The notes beneath the pieces were generated by a model that did not search any database, was not told the DNA's origin, and saw nothing but the letters and a program-made list of their open reading frames with translations. Positions 33,510-44,485 of a stretch of 64,000 nt of DNA are shown in pieces (position 1 is the stretch's first letter; each line of letters begins with the position of its first letter). Source of the stretch: Pseudothermotoga elfii DSM 9442 = NBRC 107921 (GTDB taxonomy: Bacteria > Thermotogota > Thermotogae > Thermotogales > DSM-5069); assembly GCF_000504085.1 (NCBI RefSeq), contig NC_022792.1, forward strand, positions 434,001 to 498,000. The letters are read 5' to 3'. The translations under genes and the position numbers were made by a program.

Positions 33510-34148
33510 ATGAGTATTGAAAAAATATCCTTAAGGGAGTTCACTGAAAAAGTATCGGATAGAAATCCGACACCTGGTGGAGGTGCAGTTAGTGCGTTCG
33601 TTGGTTCTCTGGCAGCTTCACTTGTAGAAATGGTTGCCAATCTGACTCTTTTGAGAGAGGATTATTCAGAATGGCATACTGAAATGGAACGAGTAATAGA
33701 ACTTATGGAAGAAACGAGAGTTGCGCTGCTGGAAAGTGTTGATCTGGATATTAAGGCTTTTGACGAAGTTATGAATGCATACAGATTACCAAAATCAACA
33801 AACGAAGAAAAAGAACGCAGAACTCAAGCAATCCAAGAAGCGCTAAAAGCTGCTGCACATGTACCATACGAGACTTGCAGACATTTGAAAGAAATTGCGA
33901 AATGTGCTCTTATTGTTGCAAAGTGGGGAAATGTGAATGCGATATCTGATGCTATAAGTGCTGCTGAACTTGCTATGGGATCCTTTTACTCAGCAAGGGC
34001 TAATGTGCTGATAAATCTTAAATCCATAAAAGACGAAGACTTTAAAAATAATATGCTTCACGAATTGAAAACATTTGCCGGAGAAATGGAAGGAGCGTTA
34101 AAGAGTGTGCGACAGATTGCTTCAGAAAGAGCAAAGATCCTGTTTTGA
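33510..34148 (+). CDS. Cyclodeaminase/cyclohydrolase family protein (FTCD-like)
   Basis: A 212-residue all-helical protein of the formiminotetrahydrofolate cyclodeaminase family, with the signature DRNPTPGGGAVSAFVGSLAASLVEMVANLT and the later CALIVAKWGNVNAISDAISAAELA. Stand-alone members act as methenyl- or formimino-tetrahydrofolate cyclohydrolases. Which reaction applies cannot be told. It starts 2 bp after deoC with GAGGAGG upstream and overlaps tgt by 44 bp. Confidence 0.88.
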   Translation: MSIEKISLREFTEKVSDRNPTPGGGAVSAFVGSLAASLVEMVANLTLLREDYSEWHTEMERVIELMEETRVALLESVDLDIKAFDEVMNAYRLPKSTNEEKERRTQAIQEALKAAAHVPYETCRHLKEIAKCALIVAKWGNVNAISDAISAAELAMGSFYSARANVLINLKSIKDEDFKNNMLHELKTFAGEMEGALKSVRQIASERAKILF

Positions 34149-35218
34149 AATAGTATCAAAATTTGGCGAAGCACGTGTAGGAAAATTGCACACGAATCAT
34201 GGTGATTATGAAACACCAGTATTTATGCCGGTTGGAACTAATGCCAACGTTAAACTAACTGACACAATGAGACTGAAGGAAATAGGAGCAGGCATAATAC
34301 TGGGGAATTCTTATCATTTAGCTGTTAGACCGGGACTTGATGTTATACGTTTGCACGGAGGACTTCATCAATTTATGGGGTGGAAAGGAGGTATACTCAC
34401 CGACAGTGGGGGATTTCAGGTTTTTAGCTTGAGAAAGCTTCGTGATATTGGTGACGACGGCGTCTTAATAACTTCTCCTGTAGATGGTTCTAAAATGCTG
34501 CTAACTCCAGAACTATCTATGGAAATCCAGAGCACCTTGAACTCGGACATAGTAATGGTTTTAGATCATTGCCCAGGTCCTGAAGACAGTTATACGGAAT
34601 CCATGGTATCTGCTAAGAGAACTTACAATTGGGCTATGAGATGCTTAAAACATGGGGTAAATGAACATCAATTGTTGTTTGCGATTGCCCAGGGAGGCGT
34701 ATATGAAGATCTCAGAAAACTTAGCGCAGAACAGCTTTCTCAGCTTCCTTTCGATGGTTTTGCGATTGGTGGCTTAAGCCTTGGAGAACCATTTGAAAAA
34801 ACACTTTATTTAACACAAATTACTGTATCAGCCTTGCCTTCCGAGAATCCTCGATATTTCATGGGGGGCGGTTCACCTGCTCTGATAATTCAACTTGTTG
34901 AGATGGGGGTTGATATGTTTGATAGTGTTTTTCCCACGAGGCTTGCGAGACATGGTGCAGCGCTTACGTGGAAAGGAAGGTTGAATATTAAATCTGCCAG
35001 ATTTAAAAGAGACCTCCAGCCAATTGAGGAAAACTGTGATTGCTTTGTCTGCCAGAACTATAGTAAATCTTACTTGCACCATCTTTTTGACAGAAAAGAG
35101 GTACTCGGTGGTATACTTCTCACATACCATAATCTGCATTTTATGATGAAATTCATGAACAAGATTCGTAATTCAATTGAAGACGGGACCTTTAAAACTT
35201 TGAAAAGGGAGGTGCTGG

Positions 35219-36605
<1,387 letters not shown>

Positions 36606-36606
<1 letters not shown>

Positions 36607-36848
36607 TGGGTATTTCATTTGAAAGGTATATCAAGGCTATTGAAAAAGTTTTGAACAACATGGTAGAAAAAGAACGTGTCAATGTCGATGTCAGTGAGTT
36701 ATGGATAGATACATCTATTCCCGAAGACTTGATAGTGGAAATCATTAAAAATTGTCAGCTCGAGTATCCAGAAGCGCTTGAGTCTATAACATACGATGGA
36801 AAAACATTGTGGAAACGCGATCATGATTTACGAGATAGCAATATCTAA
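36606..36848 (+). CDS. Small protein of unknown function
   Basis: An 80-residue acidic protein, probably alpha/beta, with no recognised motif (MGISFERYIKAIEKVLN at the start). The ATG overlaps the pyrR stop by one base, with GGAGG upstream. The 3' end overlaps priA by 26 bp. Real by position and ribosome site, function unknown. Confidence 0.65.
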
Positions 36849-39036
36849 GATCCCGCTGAGAAAAAGTTTTCTGTATCAATATAGTGGTGAGTTGGAATCT
36901 GGCGAGAGAGTGCTGGTAAGTTTTAATAGTAGAGATTGTGTTGGTTATGTCTTATGTCAATCAGAGTTATCGGATAACATTGATTTGAGAGAAATAAAAG
37001 AAATAAAAGAAAGAATAGATGGGCTGAGTTTTGTCAATCCGAGGGATGTGGAATTGATAAAATGGGTAGCTCGTCGCTTTTATTCCCCGATTGGTCAGCT
37101 TTTTGATATGATGATACCGGCTTTTGTAGATGATTATGCAAAAACAATGGTTGAATCAACTTCTGAATTAATCCCATTAGAATCAATGAGTTTATCTGAA
37201 TTTATTTCAAAATATGGTGAGAAAACCCTGAAGATGTATTTGAAGAAAGGTTATATAAAACTTCGTAGAATTTTTGCAGCAAAACAACCAAGGCCAAGGG
37301 TGGGGAATCTTTATCTTTTTTTGAACAAAAATCTTGAAGAGGCCATTTTAACGGCAAAAAATCCAGATGAGTACGATGTTTTAAATTACTTGTTTGCGAA
37401 TGAAGGTGCAACTGTCAATCAGGTAGTTGAATCTACAGGTGTAACTGTCAAAAAGATTCGGAAGATGATGGATAAGGGTTTACTCAGAGCATCAGATATG
37501 CCATCTATTCAAAGTGCTTTGATAGAAAAAAATAGAGAAAATCAATTGATAATAGATGATAATGAGCCTGAGAAAAAGGTAATTTCCGGTGGAACTGTTG
37601 AGGAAAGATTCAATTTGATTCTTCCGCTGATAAAAAATGCTATTGAATCCGGCTGTTCGGTTTTATATTTAGTTCCTCTTTCTTCACAGATACCTTATAT
37701 CGCCGGTATGGTTCAGAAATCTCTTGATGTCAGAACGTATGTTTATCATGGTAATCTTTCAAAATCGCAAAAAGCTTTGGTTTGGATATCAGCCTACAAA
37801 GGAGAGACGGGGGTATATATCGGGACCAGAAACACTGTTTTTCTTCCTATCAAAAAACTTGGGGCTATTGTTGTCGAAAATGATGAGGACGAGAGCTACT
37901 ATCAGTTTGAGGAGCCTGTGTTTGATTGTGTTGAGGTTGCACAGAAGAGGGCATTTTTATACGATGTACCTCTGATACTCTCTTCAGCTTCTGGTAGACT
38001 TGATGATTTTAGCGATTTAGAAAACTCCTGCATTCTAAAATTACAGACATCTTCCAGAAATGTAATCCTTGTTGATATGAAGAAACAGAACAGCTTTTTG
38101 TCAGATCAGCTTGTTGAAAACATGAGAAAAGTTTTGAATGACGGCAAAAATATACTACTTCTGACCAGAAGGAAAGGTTATTCTCCATTTGTCAGATGCC
38201 TTGTTTGTGGATATACTGTTCTCTGTCCAAACTGTGACGTAGCCATGTCGTTTCATAAATCGGAAAATCTTTACAAATGTCACCAGTGTGGTTATGTGGA
38301 GCAAGTATCAGATATTTGCCCGAAATGTGGGGCTCACGCATTGTACCCAAAAGGTTTTGGAACTGAGAGAATTGAAAGATTGATCAAATACAATTTTCCA
38401 TCAGCCAGAGTTGCAAGGATTGATAGGGACACAACAAATTTTCGAGAATTACTCAATCGCTTATTTGAATTTCAAAAAGGAGAACTTGACATCCTTGTGG
38501 GGACAAGAATCATTTTGCATGGATTTACCTACCCAAAGCTTGGTTTGCTCGGATTTGTCGATATAGATAGCTTGCTTTTTCAACCGGATTATAACTCCAA
38601 AATTCGGGTATATCAGCAACTTCGCCAGGGGTTACAGATGGCACCGAATGCATTGATGGTTATTCAGACAGCAGAACCTGACAGTGATTTGATAAAATAC
38701 TTGTTTTCATCTGAGTATTGTTTTTATCAAGAAGAACTTGAGAGAAGAAAATCTGGGAATTACCCGCCATATTCGTTTTTAGTACAGGTAGTCCTGGAAA
38801 GCGATAATCCTTCAATAGGATGGGATCTCATAAGTTCCTGTGTGGATTCGCTTAGGGATGAAGAAGTCCTTGGGCCTGTAGAACATGCAGTTTTCAAATT
38901 AAAAGGTAAGTACAGGTTTCACTTTCTTATCAAAACTCGTGAACTTGATGATACACTAAGTAAACTGGACGGCAAACTGAATGAAATAGGATGGAAGGGT
39001 TGGAGGGTGTTCATAAATCCTCCACATTTGTGGTAA
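36823..39036 (+). CDS. priA: PriA-type replication restart protein with degenerate helicase motifs
   Basis: PriA recognises stalled forks and reloads the replisome. The 737-residue protein has the N-terminal 3'-binding and winged-helix regions and all eight zinc cysteines (CLVCG, CPNC, CHQCG, CPKCG). It also has LYPKGFGTERIE and a C-terminal domain ending GWRVFINPPHLW. Where PriA has the Walker A GVTGSGKT, this reads ISGGTVEERFN (about residues 254-264). The DEEH box reads ENDEDESYYQ, and the QVAGRAGR box reads YQQLRQGLQM. The ATPase is therefore probably inactive, as in actinobacterial PriA. The ATG overlaps the previous gene by 26 bp. Confidence 0.85.
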   Translation: MIYEIAISKIPLRKSFLYQYSGELESGERVLVSFNSRDCVGYVLCQSELSDNIDLREIKEIKERIDGLSFVNPRDVELIKWVARRFYSPIGQLFDMMIPAFVDDYAKTMVESTSELIPLESMSLSEFISKYGEKTLKMYLKKGYIKLRRIFAAKQPRPRVGNLYLFLNKNLEEAILTAKNPDEYDVLNYLFANEGATVNQVVESTGVTVKKIRKMMDKGLLRASDMPSIQSALIEKNRENQLIIDDNEPEKKVISGGTVEERFNLILPLIKNAIESGCSVLYLVPLSSQIPYIAGMVQKSLDVRTYVYHGNLSKSQKALVWISAYKGETGVYIGTRNTVFLPIKKLGAIVVENDEDESYYQFEEPVFDCVEVAQKRAFLYDVPLILSSASGRLDDFSDLENSCILKLQTSSRNVILVDMKKQNSFLSDQLVENMRKVLNDGKNILLLTRRKGYSPFVRCLVCGYTVLCPNCDVAMSFHKSENLYKCHQCGYVEQVSDICPKCGAHALYPKGFGTERIERLIKYNFPSARVARIDRDTTNFRELLNRLFEFQKGELDILVGTRIILHGFTYPKLGLLGFVDIDSLLFQPDYNSKIRVYQQLRQGLQMAPNALMVIQTAEPDSDLIKYLFSSEYCFYQEELERRKSGNYPPYSFLVQVVLESDNPSIGWDLISSCVDSLRDEEVLGPVEHAVFKLKGKYRFHFLIKTRELDDTLSKLDGKLNEIGWKGWRVFINPPHLW

Positions 39037-39047
39037 GGGGTGAAAGT

Positions 39048-40400
39048 ATGAGATGTATTGTTCTTGCAGCGGGAATGGGTGTAAGGATGAATTCGAAATA
39101 CGCAAAGGTCACTCATACCGTTTGTGGCAAGCCTATGATTCGTTGGATTCTCGATACAGTACTGAATCTGCTCGATAAGGTATGTGTGGTTGTTGGCCAC
39201 GATGCTGATTCAGTTAAAAAGCTTTTACCTGAAAATGTGGAAGTGGTTCATCAAAGTCAGCAGCTCGGTACGGGGCATGCCGTGATGAGTGCAAGAAATT
39301 TTATAGATCCAGCCGATAACTTGCTTATTCTTTATGGAGATATGCCTTTGATCACTGAGGGTACTATCCAGAAAATAATCAATTCACATAATTTGTCAAA
39401 CTGTGATGCAACAGTTGTTTCTGTTGAGATGAATGATCCGACGGGATATGGCAGGATTGTTAGAGACAAATCTGGAAAGTTTGTAAAGATAGTTGAAGAA
39501 TCTGAGGCATCAAATAGGGAAAAAGCCATTGTGGAAGTAAATACAGGAGTATATATCTTCAATGGGAGAAAACTTTTAGAAGTTTTACCAATGATTAACT
39601 GTAAAAACAAGAAAGGTGAGTACTATCTTACAGATGTGTTTGCATTCTTGGAGAGGGTCAATATTTATAAATCAGAACGCAGTTGTGAGTTTATCGGGAT
39701 AAACAATCGAATTCAACTTGCACAGGCAGAAAAATTTCGCAGACAATGGATACTTGAAGAATTAATGATTAAAGGTGTTACCATTGTGGACCCGGAGACA
39801 ACCTATATTGATGCTGATGTTAAGATTGGTAGAGATAGCATAATATATCCAATGAGTTTCATACATGGAGATACTAAAATAGGAGAAGATTGTATTATAG
39901 GCCCCATGACGAGGATAATTGACTCTTATATTGGAGACAGGGTTACTATTGTCAGATCTGAGTGCAAGGGGGCTCGAATTATGAGCGATGTTTCTGTTGG
40001 TCCCTTTAGCAGATTAAGAGAAGGAACGGTTTTGTGTAATGGTGTGAAGATTGGCAATTTTGTGGAAATTAAGAATTCGGAGATAGACCAAAATACGAAA
40101 GCACAACATTTGACATATTTGGGAGACGCTGTTGTTGGAAAAAGTGTTAATATAGGTGCCGGGACAATAACATGTAATTTCGACGGCAAGAGAAAAAATC
40201 AAACAGTTATCGAAGATGAAGTTTTTATTGGAAGCAATACAGCGCTGGTGGCACCGGTAAAAGTGGAAAAAGGAGCGTTTGTTGCTGCTGGATCAACGAT
40301 AAACAGAAATGTGCCCGCCTGGAGTTTGGCTATAGCAAGAGCCAGACAGGAAATTAAGCTTAACTGGGTTATCGATAAAAGGAAAAAGGAGGAAGATTGA
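39048..40400 (+). CDS. glmU: Bifunctional N-acetylglucosamine-1-phosphate uridyltransferase/glucosamine-1-phosphate acetyltransferase
   Basis: Makes UDP-GlcNAc for peptidoglycan. The 450-residue protein has the uridyltransferase start RCIVLAAGMGVRMNS and KVTHTVCGKPMI, QQLGTGHAVM, LYGDMPLI and EVNTGVYIFNGRKL. The C-terminal half is a left-handed beta helix (hexapeptide repeats) with the acetyltransferase loops GAGTITCNFDGKRKNQTVI. The ATG at 39048 follows AAGGGGTG. It overlaps prs by one base. Confidence 0.95.
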   Translation: MRCIVLAAGMGVRMNSKYAKVTHTVCGKPMIRWILDTVLNLLDKVCVVVGHDADSVKKLLPENVEVVHQSQQLGTGHAVMSARNFIDPADNLLILYGDMPLITEGTIQKIINSHNLSNCDATVVSVEMNDPTGYGRIVRDKSGKFVKIVEESEASNREKAIVEVNTGVYIFNGRKLLEVLPMINCKNKKGEYYLTDVFAFLERVNIYKSERSCEFIGINNRIQLAQAEKFRRQWILEELMIKGVTIVDPETTYIDADVKIGRDSIIYPMSFIHGDTKIGEDCIIGPMTRIIDSYIGDRVTIVRSECKGARIMSDVSVGPFSRLREGTVLCNGVKIGNFVEIKNSEIDQNTKAQHLTYLGDAVVGKSVNIGAGTITCNFDGKRKNQTVIEDEVFIGSNTALVAPVKVEKGAFVAAGSTINRNVPAWSLAIARARQEIKLNWVIDKRKKEED

Positions 40401-41350
40401 TGCCGTTTCAGAGAAATGATTTGAAGTTATTCGCTGGAAATTCTAATCCGGAGTTAGCAAAACGAGTAGCTGATTATTTGGGACTTCGACTTGGTGACTG
40501 TCAGGTTTCAAGATTTTCCGACGGAGAGATAAATGTTAAAATAAATGAAACGGTGAGAGGACATGATGTATTTGTCTTACAATCTTTTTCGCCCCCGGTG
40601 AATGAAAATGTAATGGAGCTCCTTATAATGATTGATGCTTTCAGAAGGGCTTCTGCGAATAGTGTTGCTGTTGTACTGCCATATTATGGATATGCTCGTC
40701 AGGATAGGAAGGCAAAAGGAAGAGACCCTATTACAGCAAAGTTGGTTGCGAATTTAATTACCGTTGCGGGAGCAAACAGGGTGCTTACTGTTGATCTTCA
40801 TGCCGAGCAGATACAGGGTTTTTTCGATATACCGCTGGATAATCTCTACAGTTTTCCTGTATTTATAGACGAAATAATGAGAATGCATGGAGATGAAAAA
40901 GAAAAACTGGTAGTCGTAGCTCCGGACGTAGGGGCAGTAAAAAGAGCCAGCAAATTTGCCGAAAAACTTGGTGTTCCACTCGCTATACTTGACAAGAGGC
41001 GCCCAACAGATAACGTGGCAGAGGTTGTTCACGTGATAGGAGAAGTTAAGGGAAAAGTAACAGTTGTGTTTGACGATATAATCGATACAGCTGGTACCCT
41101 GGTTCAGGGTGCGGAGATCTTGAAAAAATCAGGTGCAGAACGCATACTTGCTTGTGCAACGCATGGTATTCTTTCTGGAAATGCCGTTGATAGAATAGAG
41201 AAAAGTGATATTGATAAGGTTTATATAACTGATACAGTTTATCACAAAGGACTGTCGAGTAAATTCCATGTTGTCAGTGTATCAGCTCTTTTAGGAGAGG
41301 CGATAATCAGGATAAGAAAGAATCTTTCTGTGAGTATATTGTTTAGATGA
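40400..41350 (+). CDS. prs: Ribose-phosphate pyrophosphokinase
   Basis: Makes PRPP from ribose 5-phosphate and ATP. The 316-residue protein has RFSDGEINVKINE, YYGYARQDRKAKGRDPITAK, VLTVDLHAEQIQGFFDIP, VVAPDVGAVKRA and the PRPP loop VTVFDDIIDTAGTL. The ATG begins one base before the glmU stop ends, with GGAGGAAG upstream. The glmU-prs-rplY-pth order is conserved in many bacteria. Confidence 0.96.
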   Translation: MPFQRNDLKLFAGNSNPELAKRVADYLGLRLGDCQVSRFSDGEINVKINETVRGHDVFVLQSFSPPVNENVMELLIMIDAFRRASANSVAVVLPYYGYARQDRKAKGRDPITAKLVANLITVAGANRVLTVDLHAEQIQGFFDIPLDNLYSFPVFIDEIMRMHGDEKEKLVVVAPDVGAVKRASKFAEKLGVPLAILDKRRPTDNVAEVVHVIGEVKGKVTVVFDDIIDTAGTLVQGAEILKKSGAERILACATHGILSGNAVDRIEKSDIDKVYITDTVYHKGLSSKFHVVSVSALLGEAIIRIRKNLSVSILFR

Positions 41351-41364
41351 GGAGGGAAAAAGCG

Positions 41365-42015
41365 ATGCGGCTTAAAGCAATGTTGAGAAACGAGCGAGGA
41401 AAAAGATCTGTTAGAAAAATGAGAGCAAAAGGTTTGATCCCAGCTGTTGTGTATGGGCCGGAAACCGAGCCTCTGAGTATTAATCTAAATAAGTCAGAGG
41501 TAGAAAAGTTGCTGGCTAAGGCCTCCGAGGCTCTTCCAGTAGGATTAGAAATAAAATATGACGATCGTTCCGAGGAAATGGAGGTCTTCATAAAAAAAGT
41601 ACAGGTGGATAAAGTAACGGATGAAATTGTTCATATCGATTTTTACAAACCTGCCAAAGGTCATACTATGAAGATAAACGTTCCGATTCGTGTTTTTGGG
41701 AAAGCCATAGGCGTCGAAAAAGGAGGAATTCTGGAGATAGTTCATAACGAGCTTCCTGTAGAAACATTACCATCTGCTTTGATAGACCACATAGAAATAG
41801 ATGTTACACATTTGGAACTTGGACAATCTGTACATGTGAAAGATTTGCGATTGCCTTCAGGCATGAAGGCGTTGTTGCATCCAGAAGAGGCTTTGGTAAC
41901 AATAGTTGTACCCCGTGGTTTGCTTGTTGAAGAGGCACATGAAGCTGTTGAAGTACAGGAAACAGCTGAACCAGAGGTTATAAAGAAAGGCAAGAAAGAG
42001 GAAGAAGAGGATTGA
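41365..42015 (+). CDS. rplY: 50S ribosomal protein L25 (TL5/CTC form)
   Basis: 5S rRNA-binding protein. The 216-residue long form has the L25 beta domain (RSVRKMRAKGLIPAVVYG) and the C-terminal CTC domain (LELGQSVHVKDLRLPSGMKAL), ending in a charged, lysine/glutamate-rich tail. The ATG at 41365 follows GAGGAGGG. An ATG at 41347 has no such site. It overlaps pth by four bases. Confidence 0.93.
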   Translation: MRLKAMLRNERGKRSVRKMRAKGLIPAVVYGPETEPLSINLNKSEVEKLLAKASEALPVGLEIKYDDRSEEMEVFIKKVQVDKVTDEIVHIDFYKPAKGHTMKINVPIRVFGKAIGVEKGGILEIVHNELPVETLPSALIDHIEIDVTHLELGQSVHVKDLRLPSGMKALLHPEEALVTIVVPRGLLVEEAHEAVEVQETAEPEVIKKGKKEEEED

Positions 42016-42575
42016 AAGTAATTGTAGGACTTGGTAATCCCGGTCCACGTTATGCCTTTAACAGGCATAACGTGGGTTTTATGTTTGTAGATCGATTCAA
42101 AGAGTTCAAAAAGTGCAGCACATGGCAACACAGAGATAGGTATACTTTTAGCCAGTGCAAAGACATTTTTTTAGTGAAACCGAATACTTTCATGAATTTA
42201 AGTGGGATAGCTGTTATAAAATGTCAAAGAGATTTTCATGTCACGACTACTGATATAATTGTTGTATATGACGATGTTGATTTACCGTGTGGAAGGCTCA
42301 GAATAAAAGCCCAGGGAGGATCTGGTGGTCACAGGGGATTACAATCAATCATTGATTATATTGGGACCAACGAGTTTGTTCGTTTGAGAATAGGAATAGG
42401 ACCAAAACCAGAAAATATTGATTTAGCTGATTATGTGCTTGAAGATTTCACTGAAGAAGAGTTAAGATTGATTGATAAGGTTCTTGATAAAGCAGTGGAA
42501 GCAGTTGATGTCATGTTGAATGAAGGTTTAAGCAAAGCGATGTCTGTTTTCAATTCTTACGAGGTGGTTTTGTGA
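42012..42575 (+). CDS. pth: Peptidyl-tRNA hydrolase
   Basis: Releases tRNA from peptidyl-tRNA. The 187-residue protein has VGLGNPGPRYAFNRHNVGF with catalytic H19, VKPNTFMNLSG, VVYDDVDLPCGRLRIKAQGGSGGHRGLQSI. The TTG start overlaps the L25 stop in ATTGA, with a purine-rich upstream stretch as ribosome site. Codons 12-22 contain a perfect 12-bp inverted repeat followed by four T. Confidence 0.94.
   Translation: MKVIVGLGNPGPRYAFNRHNVGFMFVDRFKEFKKCSTWQHRDRYTFSQCKDIFLVKPNTFMNLSGIAVIKCQRDFHVTTTDIIVVYDDVDLPCGRLRIKAQGGSGGHRGLQSIIDYIGTNEFVRLRIGIGPKPENIDLADYVLEDFTEEELRLIDKVLDKAVEAVDVMLNEGLSKAMSVFNSYEVVL
42045..42080 (+). terminator. Terminator-like hairpin inside pth
   Basis: CCACGTTATGCC (42045-42056) and GGCATAACGTGG (42064-42075) are perfectly complementary around a 7-base loop, followed by GTTTT. 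It lies about 35 bp into pth and could attenuate the downstream part of the gene run, unless masked by translating ribosomes. Confidence 0.5.
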
Positions 42576-43003
42576 AATGTAATTCTTGTGGAGGCCCAGG
42601 TGAGAAATTTATTAGATTTGTGTCTGATGGGATGGTTAAAGAGATTAATTACTGCACAGATTGCCTGAGAAGATCACTCAGGGAGGCTCCTGTGTTCTCA
42701 AAAGAGGGAATAAAATATATCGCAGCTCACATAGAGATTGTCCAGGATACAGATCTGAGGGAAATTTCACCAGATGGCTCGGGTACCAGTGATGTCATAT
42801 TTTCAATAGCTCCAGTCGCTGTTTTGAGAATTTTGTTTGATAAAGATAATGTTTCTCAAACCGACCTCAACGAAGCAGCTAAGAGGAGAATTTATGTGCT
42901 CCAGCATAGATTGGAAGAAGCTCTAAAGCAGGAGGATTACAAAACGGCGAACAAGATAAAAAAGCAGATTAATGATATAAGGGAACGTATTCTGGAGAAA
43001 TGA
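42572..43003 (+). CDS. UVR-motif zinc-finger protein (McsA-like)
   Basis: A 143-residue protein with an N-terminal CNSCGG and CTDCLR zinc pair and a C-terminal UVR motif (RLEEALKQEDYKTANKIKKQIND). It resembles McsA, a partner of the McsB arginine kinase in Firmicutes, but no mcsB or clpC is adjacent, so the role is unknown. The GTG overlaps the pth stop by four bases. Confidence 0.85.
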   Translation: MKCNSCGGPGEKFIRFVSDGMVKEINYCTDCLRRSLREAPVFSKEGIKYIAAHIEIVQDTDLREISPDGSGTSDVIFSIAPVAVLRILFDKDNVSQTDLNEAAKRRIYVLQHRLEEALKQEDYKTANKIKKQINDIRERILEK

Positions 43004-43875
43004 TTATGGTAGGTCGAATAATAATTTTTGGCCTTTGTTTTGTTTTGTTGTTTTTTTTCCTTTCCAATGTTTTTTCGGGAAATCTCATTCTGTCCAGTGC
43101 AATATTGAAGCTGGGGAGATTTGAGATACGTTACTACTCAGTTTTCATACTGACAGGTGTTATACTTGCCTATATTCTTGCAAGAAAAAGAGCTCTGAAA
43201 GAAGGAGTCAAAGCTGAACAGCTGGACGAGTTGATTTTCTATGCGATTATTTTTGGCATAGTAGGTGCTCGTCTATTTTACGTAATCTTCAACTGGAATT
43301 ATTACAGAAATAATTTCATTGAAATTTTCATGGTTTGGCATGGGGGATTAGCCATACAGGGCGCGATTGTTTTTGGTATAACTGTTTTCATTTTGTACTC
43401 AAAGATTAAGAAAAACCTTACCTTCAGTATATTTCAAGCACTCGATCTTGGAGCTCTGTACCTTCCCTTAGGTCAATCTATAGGCAGGTGGGGTAATCTT
43501 TTTAACTACGAGGCCTTTGGTGGCCCTACCACGTTACCATGGAAAATGTATGTGCCATCAGGATTTCGCCCGATAAAATATATAAATTATGAATATTTTC
43601 ATCCCACTTTTTTATATGAATCTATATGGGATTTTTCGATCTTTTTATTGTTGATTTTGTATATTGAAAGGCATAGAAAAAATCACGGCGAGGTCTTCGC
43701 ACTGTATTTATGTTTTTATTCCCTTGGAAGAATTTGCATTGAAAGCCTCAGGCTTGATAGCCTTTTCTGGGGGGAAGTTCGTGTTGCTCAGCTTTTTAGT
43801 GCAATATTGATGATAGCAGGGTTCATTTTGTTTATTTACAGAAGGGGCGGTCTTTCTGATCTACGCGATCGGTGA
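43000..43875 (+). CDS. lgt: Prolipoprotein diacylglyceryl transferase
   Basis: Adds diacylglycerol to the lipobox cysteine, the first step of lipoprotein maturation. The 291-residue protein has seven or so membrane helices, RYYSVFILTGVILAYILA, HGGLAIQGAI and the signature GQSIGRWGNLFNYEAFG. The ATG overlaps the previous stop by four bases (ATGA). It would serve lipoproteins such as that at 15273-17006. Its 3' end overlaps the next gene by 20 bp. Confidence 0.94.
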   Translation: MIMVGRIIIFGLCFVLLFFFLSNVFSGNLILSSAILKLGRFEIRYYSVFILTGVILAYILARKRALKEGVKAEQLDELIFYAIIFGIVGARLFYVIFNWNYYRNNFIEIFMVWHGGLAIQGAIVFGITVFILYSKIKKNLTFSIFQALDLGALYLPLGQSIGRWGNLFNYEAFGGPTTLPWKMYVPSGFRPIKYINYEYFHPTFLYESIWDFSIFLLLILYIERHRKNHGEVFALYLCFYSLGRICIESLRLDSLFWGEVRVAQLFSAILMIAGFILFIYRRGGLSDLRDR

Positions 43876-44485
43876 CATCCACGGTTGTGCCTCAGCGCTT
43901 GAAATGCTTCTCAATTTGCTCCCTCTGGAGAAAAGTGACAGATTGATTTTTCTGGGAGATTATGTAGATCGTGGGCCAGATAGCAAACTTGTTTTGAATA
44001 AATTGATATCTCTGAGAGATGTATATGACTGTGTTTTTTTAAGAGGAAATCACGAATGGATGATGCTTAATTATCTGGATGAAGGTCGCGATTTCGAGTT
44101 GTGGTCTATAAATGGAGCTATGGCTACAATTAGAAGTTACGGGGGAATAGAAAAGATTCCTCGCGAGCATATTGAGTTTCTTCATTCAACGGTTTTCTAC
44201 CACGTGGAAACAGATTTTGTCTTTGTTCATGCAGGGGTGAGACCTTCAATTCCATTGGAAAAACAGAGTTATTTTGATCTGGTATGGATAAGGGACGAAT
44301 TTATCTTCTGTGATGAACCTTTAAAAGACTATACTGTTGTTTTTGGGCATACGCCTTTTGAAAAAGTTTTTTTCGGTAAGAATAAAATAGGAATAGATAC
44401 TGGTTGTGTTTATGGAGGTAATTTGACAGCAATGCGGTTGTATGATAGAAAAATCTTTCAGATTAAGTGTGGTGACTTAAGGTGA
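43856..44485 (+). CDS. PPP-family metallophosphatase (protein phosphatase/Ap4A hydrolase type) starting at CTG
   Basis: A 209-residue PPP-family phosphatase with the metal-site motifs [34 protein letters not shown] and GHTP. The first motif lies upstream of the first ATG (43904), and no ATG, GTG or TTG exists between it and the in-frame stop at 43814. A CTG at 43856 gives [10 protein letters not shown] and has AAGGGG 8 nt upstream, so it is the most likely start. An ATC at 43859 is the only other near-by option. Substrate (phosphoprotein or diadenosine tetraphosphate) unknown. Confidence 0.85.

Noticed and set aside
34105-34148. Possible frameshift joining the FTCD-like gene and tgt
   Set aside because: Both proteins are complete with their own start and stop. 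The 44-bp overlap is simply compact packing.
34105-34150. preQ1 riboswitch ahead of tgt
   Set aside because: The upstream region is coding sequence of the FTCD-like gene. No aptamer fold was seen.
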